The notes under the pieces were generated by a model, which ran no database searches, was not told where the DNA came from, and saw nothing but the letters and a program-made list of their open reading frames with translations. Below, piece by piece: positions 34,174 through 40,036 of a stretch of DNA of 40,036 nt. Position numbers and translations under genes: made by a program. Source of the DNA: an uncultured Burkholderiales bacterium (GTDB lineage Bacteria; Pseudomonadota; Gammaproteobacteria; Burkholderiales; Burkholderiaceae_C). Position 1 is the first letter of the stretch. The number at the start of each line of letters is the position of its first letter. Where the stretch lies: positions 1 through 40,036 of the forward strand of contig CAIMNS010000092.1 of NCBI GenBank assembly GCA_903842945.1, read 5' to 3'.

Positions 34174-35274
34174 TCAAGCAGGCAAGGGCGTGGCGGTAGA
34201 AGTTGCGTGTCCTTGGTAATCGGTCCAACACCTTTGTGTAAAGTCATACAACTTACAACTTTTGGCGGTCTCAAAATACCACGTCCAAGAAAAGGGTTGC
34301 ACAATGATTCTCTCTGGCAACATCGTCTCGAGTTTGGCTTGTGCTGACTTTAATTTGTACAAAGGGATGCTCATGTCCACGTGATGGGCCGTGTGCTCCA
34401 TGATGTGATGCATCAATGCACCAATCTTGAAGGGAAACGTCAAATGAACGGTCGTTGAGACAAACGGTTGGGCCTTGGACCACGCAGCCCGCTCGTCATG
34501 CCAAGATACCTTGACATGTGTGTGGTGAACATACACCACAAACCCGATCATCGCACACCAAAAAAGAAATGGGATCAAAACAAAAAACACGCCCAAAACC
34601 CAAACAGATTGTTCTGTGGCCTGTGCAAATCCATACAAGGCTCCCAGCCACGCCAATCCAAAGGCACTCACCAACAAATTGTCTTTGATAAAAATAGGCC
34701 TTCTGGTTGGCATGTTCTCTTTGTTGGGAAAGAACATTTTGTTCCACCAAATTTCAATCATGTAATACAAGCCAGGCGCCCAGCCACTTCGGTAGACTTT
34801 GTCGAGAAGCTTTTGCACGGGCCCCAGAGCTTGGAATTCATCTTTGGTCAAGGGCGCCCAGACAAAATCAAAACCCTTTAAATTGGTGTACCCGTGGTGA
34901 ACCACATTGTGCCCAATGTCCCATAGACTGTAAGGGGTCAACGAAGGTAAAAAGGCAATGCGACCAATCCACTTGTTCAAAGTGCGATGCGGCGTCAAAC
35001 TTTGATGACACGCATCATGCCCAATGATAAACAGACGCCCAATGGTGAAACCCGCCCCAATTGCGCAGACCAATTTGGCCCACCAAGCTTGGAAAACAAT
35101 CGTTCCGGCCAGAAACAAGCCCCAAACGCAAAAGTCCAAGATCAATAGAAAAATGGCTGTCAAAGTTGTGCGCTCGGACAATGGAACAAGCCACTCCCGA
35201 ATCACCTTGCGGTGTGGCATGGGCTGGTCAACAGGAATTGGGGTTTCTATGGTTTTCATCGATAAAGAGGTCAT
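34174..35274 (-). CDS. Membrane fatty-acid desaturase
   Basis: This integral membrane di-iron desaturase/hydroxylase has 366 aa. The three histidine boxes are present: GHDACH (H86-H90), HNVVHH (H122-H127) and, near residue 300, HHIMEHTAHHVD. Two pairs of hydrophobic segments flank them (TAIFLLILDFCVWGLFLAGTIVF and VWVLGVFFVLIPFLFWCAMIGFVVYV). Substrate could be acyl lipids; omega-3/omega-6-type Delta-12 desaturases are similar in layout, but regiospecificity is not readable. An ATG five codons in is an alternative start. It is reversed relative to pgk and pyk. Confidence 0.88.
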   Translation of the reverse strand: MTSLSMKTIETPIPVDQPMPHRKVIREWLVPLSERTTLTAIFLLILDFCVWGLFLAGTIVFQAWWAKLVCAIGAGFTIGRLFIIGHDACHQSLTPHRTLNKWIGRIAFLPSLTPYSLWDIGHNVVHHGYTNLKGFDFVWAPLTKDEFQALGPVQKLLDKVYRSGWAPGLYYMIEIWWNKMFFPNKENMPTRRPIFIKDNLLVSAFGLAWLGALYGFAQATEQSVWVLGVFFVLIPFLFWCAMIGFVVYVHHTHVKVSWHDERAAWSKAQPFVSTTVHLTFPFKIGALMHHIMEHTAHHVDMSIPLYKLKSAQAKLETMLPERIIVQPFSWTWYFETAKSCKLYDFTQRCWTDYQGHATSTATPLPA

Positions 35275-35712
35275 GTCTGCAGAGCAAAACTCAGTCTTTT
35301 GGCAGGAGTTACGTGCACAAACGGCCAGCGCGCTAAAGCATCAAATTACGTACAAATGTTCTTGATTTGAAAAGCAAAAATTTACCTAAGCTTTTATTTC
35401 ACTAAGCATTATCCCCTTTACAAAGAAATTCCCAAAATGTCTTTTTCCAAATGACTTCGTACAAAAAGGCTTTTACCTTTTTTATGTAGTACTTTTCTAC
35501 TATCCTTGTCGCATTTGCGTTCCATGAAGTCATCCATTGCTGCTTTCACCCTCCTTTTTTAAGGCAGCCAAGACGCCAGAACGCCACTTTTCATTGGTTT
35601 TTACGTTCCCGTCCGAGCTTGGTTGAGTCGACGACGCCTTATTTTTGAAAATCTAGCTCATCCCCTTGTGTCGTCCTGCATCACTCCAAGCTTTCATGGG
35701 ACAATCCTCAGT
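35275..35712. other. 438 bp intergenic stretch between desaturase and pyk
   Basis: This is a divergent control region with no gene recognised. The first half (35370-35520) is AT-rich with TTTACC and TACTAT-like elements near 35475-35505 that could be a pyk promoter, and a small TAGTA/TACTA dyad. The open frame into pyk from 35623 is not conserved in character. No tRNA or riboswitch was recognised. Confidence 0.45.
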
Positions 35713-37164
35713 ATGTCTATACCTAAAAATTCTCTTTTGCGGGCCACTAAAATTGTTGCAACTTTAGGCCCAGCATCCAACACGCCACAAATGCTTGAGG
35801 CCATGTTCAAAGCAGGGGTCAATGTGGTTCGCTTGAACTTTTCTCACGGAACGGCTCAAGACCATGTTGAACGAGCCCGCATGGTTCGTGAAGCGGCAAG
35901 CCAAGCAGGCGTTGAAGTCGCCATCATGGCAGATCTGCAAGGGCCCAAGATTCGAGTCGGTAAGTTTGAACAAGGCCGCATCCATCTGGACAATTCAAAA
36001 GCTTTCATCCTCGACGCTTCTCGTGAATCTTTGGGCGATGAAAACGGCGTGGGTCTCGATTACAAAGAACTGCCCCGAGATGTCAAACCCGCAGACATCT
36101 TGCTCTTGAACGATGGCCTGATTGTTTTAGAAGTGACCCATGTCAAAGGCGAGCAAGTCCATACCAAAGTGATCGTTGGGGGAGAATTGTCCAACAACAA
36201 AGGCATCAACAAAAAAGGTGGGGGCCTGACCGCTCCAGCCTTGACGGCCAAAGACATGGAGGACATTAAAACTGCGATGAGTTTTCAAGCCGATTATTTG
36301 GCGGTGAGCTTCCCTAAAAACTCCACCGACATGGAGCTTGCCAGACAACTTGCCAATGTGGCAGCTGCGCCGTTCAAACACAAACCAGGTTTGATTGCAA
36401 AAATAGAACGGGCAGAAGCCATTCCACATTTAGAGGAGATTTTAAAATCCAGCGATGGCATCATGGTCGCTCGCGGGGACTTGGCGGTGGAGGTCGGCAA
36501 CGCTGCCGTTCCCGCGCTTCAAAAACATATGATTCGCCTTGCTCGTGCACATGACAAAATTGTCATCACGGCTACGCAAATGATGGAAAGCATGATCACC
36601 AACCCTGTGCCTACACGCGCTGAGGTGAGTGATGTCGCCAACGCGGTTCTGGATGGCACGGATGCAGTGATGCTCAGCGCAGAAACGGCCGCTGGTAAAT
36701 ACCCCTTAGAAACCGTCACTGAAATGGCGCAAATTTGCCTGGCCGCTGAGTCTGCGGAACAAGTTGAATTGGACGCAGATTTTTCTGGAAAAACCTTCCA
36801 ACGCATTGATCAAACCATCGCCATGGGTGCCCTTTTTACGGCTCACCATCTAGGCGCCAAGGCTTTGGTTGCACTCACCGATTCTGGATCTACCCCACTT
36901 TGGATGAGCCGGCACCGCATCCACATTCCTATTTATGCTTTGACGAGCAAATTGAGCACCCAGCGCAAAATGGCACTGTACAGAAACGTCACGCCTTTGC
37001 TCATGGACACCAGCGCTGATCGCGACACGGCACTCGCCCAGGCAGAAGGGCACCTTAAATCCAAACACATTGTCAATGCAGGCGACGTCTATGCCATCAC
37101 CTGCGGCGAACCCATGGGCTCACCCGGGGGCACCAACATGCTAAAAATCTGCCAAGTGAGTTGA
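35713..37164 (+). CDS. pyk: Pyruvate kinase
   Basis: Pyruvate kinase makes pyruvate and ATP from phosphoenolpyruvate. From the ATG at 35713 it has 483 aa, the normal length; the 30-codon upstream extension is rejected. Landmarks are RATKIVATLGPAS, VVRLNFSHGTAQDH, IMADLQGPKIRVGKF, LLLNDGLIVLEV, LIAKIERAEAIPHLEEI, SDGIMVARGDLAVEVG, and TATQMMESMITNPVPTRAEVSDVANAVLDGTDAVMLSAETAAG. It is followed by fba after 48 bp. Confidence 0.97.
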   Translation: MSIPKNSLLRATKIVATLGPASNTPQMLEAMFKAGVNVVRLNFSHGTAQDHVERARMVREAASQAGVEVAIMADLQGPKIRVGKFEQGRIHLDNSKAFILDASRESLGDENGVGLDYKELPRDVKPADILLLNDGLIVLEVTHVKGEQVHTKVIVGGELSNNKGINKKGGGLTAPALTAKDMEDIKTAMSFQADYLAVSFPKNSTDMELARQLANVAAAPFKHKPGLIAKIERAEAIPHLEEILKSSDGIMVARGDLAVEVGNAAVPALQKHMIRLARAHDKIVITATQMMESMITNPVPTRAEVSDVANAVLDGTDAVMLSAETAAGKYPLETVTEMAQICLAAESAEQVELDADFSGKTFQRIDQTIAMGALFTAHHLGAKALVALTDSGSTPLWMSRHRIHIPIYALTSKLSTQRKMALYRNVTPLLMDTSADRDTALAQAEGHLKSKHIVNAGDVYAITCGEPMGSPGGTNMLKICQVS

Positions 37165-37172
37165 ACCTTCTC

Positions 37173-37184
37173 GGTTAAAATCTT
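37173..37184 (+). promoter_or_regulatory. Shared GGTTAAAATCTT element before fba
   Basis: GGTTAAAATCTT lies 28 bp before the fba ATG and recurs identically at 32833-32844 upstream of pgk. TAAAAT would serve as a -10 element. No good -35 was seen at either site. Confidence 0.35.
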
Positions 37185-37212
37185 TGTTACCCAATTCCTC
37201 TAGGACCTCTTT

Positions 37213-38277
37213 ATGGCTATCGTATCCATGCGTGAACTTCTCGATCATGCCGCAGAAAACGGCTATGGCTTGCCCGCTTTCAACGTCAACAACCTTGAAC
37301 AAGTTCAAGCCATCATGGAGGCGGCCGATGAAACTGGCTCTCCCGTGATCATGCAAGCCAGTGCTGGCGCTCGAAAATATGCGGGCGAAATTTTTCTAAA
37401 AAAACTCATTCAAGCAGCCATCGAGTCTTACCCCCATATTCCTGTGGTCATGCATCAAGATCACGGCCAAAGTCCTGCCGTCTGTCAAGGCGCCATTGAC
37501 CTGGGTTTTTCCTCCGTCATGATGGATGGCAGCTTGATGGAAGATGGAAAAACCATCGCCTCTTACGAGTACAACTTAGAGGTGACCCAAAAAGTGGTTC
37601 AAATGGCCCACAAACTTGGCATCACCGTCGAGGGCGAGTTAGGCTGCCTGGGTTCACTAGAAACCCTCAAGGGAGACCAAGAGGATGGCCATGGCTCAGA
37701 AGATGTGTTGACCCGTGAACAATTGCTCACCGACCCCGAGCAAGCTGCCGACTTTGTCAAAAGGACACAGTTGGATGCATTGGCGATTGCCATCGGGACA
37801 AGCCATGGTGCATACAAATTCTCACGCATGCCAACAGGCGACATCTTGGCCATTGATCGCATCAAACAAATTCATGCGCGCATTCCGAATACACATTTGG
37901 TCATGCACGGCAGCTCTAGCGTACCGCAAGATCTCCTCAGCAAGATACGTGAGTTTGGCGGTGAGATGAAGGAGACCTATGGCGTTCCTGTTGCCGAAAT
38001 TCAACACGCCATCAAGTTTGGCGTTCGCAAAATCAATATCGACACAGACATACGTCTGGCCATGACTGCTGCAGTTCGCGAGTTCATGGCTAAAAACCCA
38101 AGCAAATTCGATCCCCGAGAGTTTTTAAAACCAGCCAAACTTGCCGCAAAAGCCATCTGCAAAGAGCGCTACATTCAGTTCGGCTGCGAAGGTCAGGGCT
38201 CTAAAATCAGAGGCGAATCCCTGTTGTTTGTCGCAGCCAAGTACAGCAGTGGTCACTTGTCTCAAGTGGTCGCATAA
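37213..38277 (+). CDS. fba: Class II fructose-bisphosphate aldolase
   Basis: This zinc-dependent aldolase cleaves fructose 1,6-bisphosphate (and acts in reverse for gluconeogenesis). It has 354 aa of the CbbA/FbaA class II type. Seen are [36 protein letters not shown] (zinc His), [59 protein letters not shown], and [22 protein letters not shown]. It lies 48 bp after pyk, with a clear terminator behind. Confidence 0.97.
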   Translation: MAIVSMRELLDHAAENGYGLPAFNVNNLEQVQAIMEAADETGSPVIMQASAGARKYAGEIFLKKLIQAAIESYPHIPVVMHQDHGQSPAVCQGAIDLGFSSVMMDGSLMEDGKTIASYEYNLEVTQKVVQMAHKLGITVEGELGCLGSLETLKGDQEDGHGSEDVLTREQLLTDPEQAADFVKRTQLDALAIAIGTSHGAYKFSRMPTGDILAIDRIKQIHARIPNTHLVMHGSSSVPQDLLSKIREFGGEMKETYGVPVAEIQHAIKFGVRKINIDTDIRLAMTAAVREFMAKNPSKFDPREFLKPAKLAAKAICKERYIQFGCEGQGSKIRGESLLFVAAKYSSGHLSQVVA

Positions 38278-38306
38278 AGAGCCGGCTTTCTCTGCCTTCG
38301 TTATTC

Positions 38307-38337
38307 AGAGCTCTAGATTTTCTAGGGCTCTTTTTTA
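38307..38337 (+). terminator. Rho-independent terminator after fba
   Basis: AGAGCTCTAG / CTAGGGCTCT forms a 10 bp stem (one G-U pair) with a 5 nt loop, followed by a T-run. It lies between fba and purC, 33 bp before the purC ATG, so it may also act on read-through into purC. Confidence 0.9.
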
Positions 38338-38363
38338 TTGCAACACATCTGGAGTGGATCACC

Positions 38364-39260
38364 ATGCAATCCCTTTTTTCTTCAAGCATCACCTCCCTGC
38401 CTCTCTTGGCACAAGGAAAGGTTCGGGACAACTACGCAGTGGGCGAGGACAAAATATTGATGGTTGCAACCGACAGAATCTCTGCCTTCGATGTCGTCAT
38501 GGGTGAGCCTATTCCTGGCAAAGGGGTCTTGCTGACTCAAATGGCCCTCTTTTGGTTTGACAAGCTGTCTGACCTGTGCCCCAACCACCTCACCCACGAG
38601 GCGCCTGAGTCCGTCGTCCATGTCGAGGAGTACGATCAAGTTTCACAGCGCTCGATGCTGGTCCAACGCTTAAAACCCCTTCCCATCGAGGCGGTGGTGA
38701 GAGGCTATCTTGCTGGAAGCGCTTGGAGCGAGTACCAAGCCCAACAAAGCGCTTGCGGCATTGCTCTACCCAAAGGTCTTCAAAATGCGAGTGAGCTTGA
38801 ACAACCCATTTTTACACCCGCCACCAAAGCAGCCGTCGGCGAGCACGATGAAAACATCAGTTTTGAACAAACGGTGGCCTTGATGGGGTCTTCCTTGGCC
38901 CATCAAATTCGCGAGCTTAGCCTTGCGTTGTACTCGAAAGCCAGGTCCATCGCGCTAGAAAAGGGCATCATCATTGCCGATACCAAATTCGAATTTGGCT
39001 TGAATGCCAAAAACGAGCTCGTTTTAATGGACGAGATCCTCACGCCTGATTCTTCCAGATATTGGCCGCTCGATACCTATGAACTGGGCACCAACCCGCC
39101 AAGCTATGACAAGCAATACCTCAGAGACTGGTTGGAGAGCACGCAAGTGCTAGGTGCGCCTTGGAATAAAAAAGCCCCCGCACCTGAGCTGCCCAAGGAA
39201 GTCATTGAGCAAACCGCGCAAAAATACCATGACGTTTGGGCTCTCTTTCAGCCCCATTAA
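38364..39260 (+). CDS. purC: Phosphoribosylaminoimidazole-succinocarboxamide synthase
   Basis: PurC (SAICAR synthetase) joins aspartate to CAIR in purine synthesis, the step before PurB. The protein has 298 aa. Landmarks are LLAQGKVRDNYAVGEDKILMVATDRISAFDVVMGEPIPGKG, VQRLKPLPIEAVVRGYLAGSAWSEY, TPATKAAVGEHDENISFE, IADTKFEFGLNAKNELVLMDEILTPDSSRYWP and SYDKQYLRDWL. GGAGTGGATCACC precedes the ATG. purE/purK do not follow in this window. Its TAA shares the TTAA with the convergent cnoX stop. Confidence 0.97.
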   Translation: MQSLFSSSITSLPLLAQGKVRDNYAVGEDKILMVATDRISAFDVVMGEPIPGKGVLLTQMALFWFDKLSDLCPNHLTHEAPESVVHVEEYDQVSQRSMLVQRLKPLPIEAVVRGYLAGSAWSEYQAQQSACGIALPKGLQNASELEQPIFTPATKAAVGEHDENISFEQTVALMGSSLAHQIRELSLALYSKARSIALEKGIIIADTKFEFGLNAKNELVLMDEILTPDSSRYWPLDTYELGTNPPSYDKQYLRDWLESTQVLGAPWNKKAPAPELPKEVIEQTAQKYHDVWALFQPH

Positions 39261-40036
39261 TTCAAAGCCATGCTCAGTTTTCTTCTGTACTTGGAGATCA
39301 ACTCTGCTTGCGGATCATCGGCTTTGAGCACATGTCCAGCCAGCTCTATACCGCCCTGGGTTTTGTTGGTCTGCGTTGGATCTTTGATGGTTTTAGCAGG
39401 TGTCATCAACTCCAAAATGGCAACGAAAAGTTTTCTAGCAACTTGGTCTGACCATGTTTTGTCTCGCATGACCACTTCAAGCAACTCATCCATCGCTTGC
39501 GTCAACTCCCCACCAGCCACCAAGCAGCGAGCTTTGGCCAGTCGTGTCTCAAAGTCCCGTTTGTTCAATGCAAGATGCTCATCAAACTGCTTCATGCTCC
39601 AGTTTGCTTTTTCGCTATGCTGCACAAATTTCAAGCACTCCAGCCAATGATGCAAGGCATCAAAACGCAATTGCAAAGGGATCTGCGCCAAGGCTGGTGC
39701 CAAAATCATCTGTGCTGTTTCCAATTGTCCCTGCTTGATCAACAGTTTGGCATAGTCGTACCTCGTGTCCTCATTGGCGGGGTTGATGGCCAATGCTTCT
39801 TGCAACTTGACCAAGGCCTCCTCTCCGTTGCCTTCTTGCAAAAGCGCTTGCGCCTCTTGCGTTTCTTCTTGTGCGATCAACTCATCGAGGGAAGGCAAAT
39901 GTTTGTCTAAAAACTCTTTGAGTTTGCCTTCAGGCAAAGCACCCATGAAACCATCTAAGGGGCGCCCATCTTTCACTAAAATACAAGTGGGGATGCTTTT
40001 GATCGCAAATGCAGCCGCCAGCTGCTGCTCTTCATC
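39257..40036 (-). CDS. cnoX: CnoX/YbbN-like thioredoxin-TPR co-chaperone, 5' end cut
   Basis: This is the C-terminal portion of a thioredoxin-fold plus TPR protein; the frame is open to the window edge, so the start is missing. The first visible residues finish the thioredoxin domain: AAAFAIKSIPTCILVKDGRPLDGF (cis-Pro in SIPT). TPR-like helices follow (EALVKLQEALAINPANEDTRYDYAKLLIKQGQLETAQMIL), and the end SKYRRKLSMALN matches E. coli CnoX (SKYRRQLYALLY). CnoX protects substrates from oxidation and hands them to GroEL/DnaK. Whether a CXXC pair exists cannot be seen. Confidence 0.9.
   Translation of the reverse strand, partial: DEEQQLAAAFAIKSIPTCILVKDGRPLDGFMGALPEGKLKEFLDKHLPSLDELIAQEETQEAQALLQEGNGEEALVKLQEALAINPANEDTRYDYAKLLIKQGQLETAQMILAPALAQIPLQLRFDALHHWLECLKFVQHSEKANWSMKQFDEHLALNKRDFETRLAKARCLVAGGELTQAMDELLEVVMRDKTWSDQVARKLFVAILELMTPAKTIKDPTQTNKTQGGIELAGHVLKADDPQAELISKYRRKLSMALN

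Noticed and set aside
35623-35712. 30-codon N-terminal extension of pyruvate kinase
   Set aside because: The ATG at 35713 gives the normal family length and start; the extension is not kinase-like.
1-40036. CRISPR arrays, tRNA, rRNA, insertion sequences
   Set aside because: No regularly spaced repeats, cloverleaf or rRNA signatures, transposase genes or terminal repeats with target duplications were seen by reading; no RNA gene scan could be run.

Overview
This window looks like chromosomal core from a betaproteobacterium of the order Burkholderiales, most likely Comamonadaceae-like or a related freshwater lineage. The evidence is gene content and order: recA-recX, sucC-sucD-terC, divergent glnE/yhdP, yajC-secD-secF, def-fmt beside smg, and pgk...pyk-fba-purC, together with a TctE/QseC-type sensor kinase and a DUF3717 protein. 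By eye the base composition is fairly low in GC for this order, and the stretch from about 12.9 to 24 kb is visibly the most AT-rich. No rRNA, tRNA, insertion sequence, phage, CRISPR array or conjugation gene was recognised. Coding density is very high, and many neighbours touch or overlap.

Layout. 1-1.7 kb (minus strand): a two-component system, with the sensor cut by the window edge, and a MarR-type regulator. 1.8-3.5 kb: recA behind a LexA box, then recX. 3.5-4.5 kb: a type 2 argC on the minus strand. 4.7-7.5 kb: sucCD and a TerC-type membrane protein, closed by a clear terminator. 7.6-12.9 kb: moaC, a BepA-like M48 protease, a small YvlD/holin-4-like membrane protein, a DUF3717-DUF1289 fusion, purB and a glutathione S-transferase. 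12.9-17.6 kb: a six-gene minus-strand operon, read from its promoter as glutathione peroxidase, FAD amine-oxidase-like flavoprotein, DUF1365, DUF3833 lipoprotein, SDR and NTF2-like protein. 17.7-25.5 kb: rfaE2, glnE and the very large yhdP. 25.6-30.4 kb: a candidate small membrane protein, mltA and yajC-secD-secF. 30.4-32.5 kb: smg facing def-fmt. 32.9-39.3 kb: central carbon genes pgk, pyk and fba, then purC, with a fatty-acid desaturase inserted in reverse. 39.3-40.0 kb: a 5'-truncated CnoX/YbbN thioredoxin-TPR gene.

Functionally most of the window is housekeeping: DNA repair, TCA cycle, glycolysis, purine synthesis, envelope biogenesis and protein export. The least ordinary segment is the 12.9-17.6 kb operon. 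It matches the known photooxidative-stress/lipid-modification gene set (COG2907 plus DUF1365 plus DUF3833 plus SDR plus NTF2) but has no cyclopropane-fatty-acid-synthase-like methyltransferase next to it. It starts from an intergenic region containing two overlapping inverted repeats and repeated TTTATACA boxes. I found no convincing entirely new system. The best leads are this operon and its control region, the DUF3717-DUF1289 fusion, a head-to-head small membrane protein at mltA, the missing dprA between smg and def, and several unexplained dyads.
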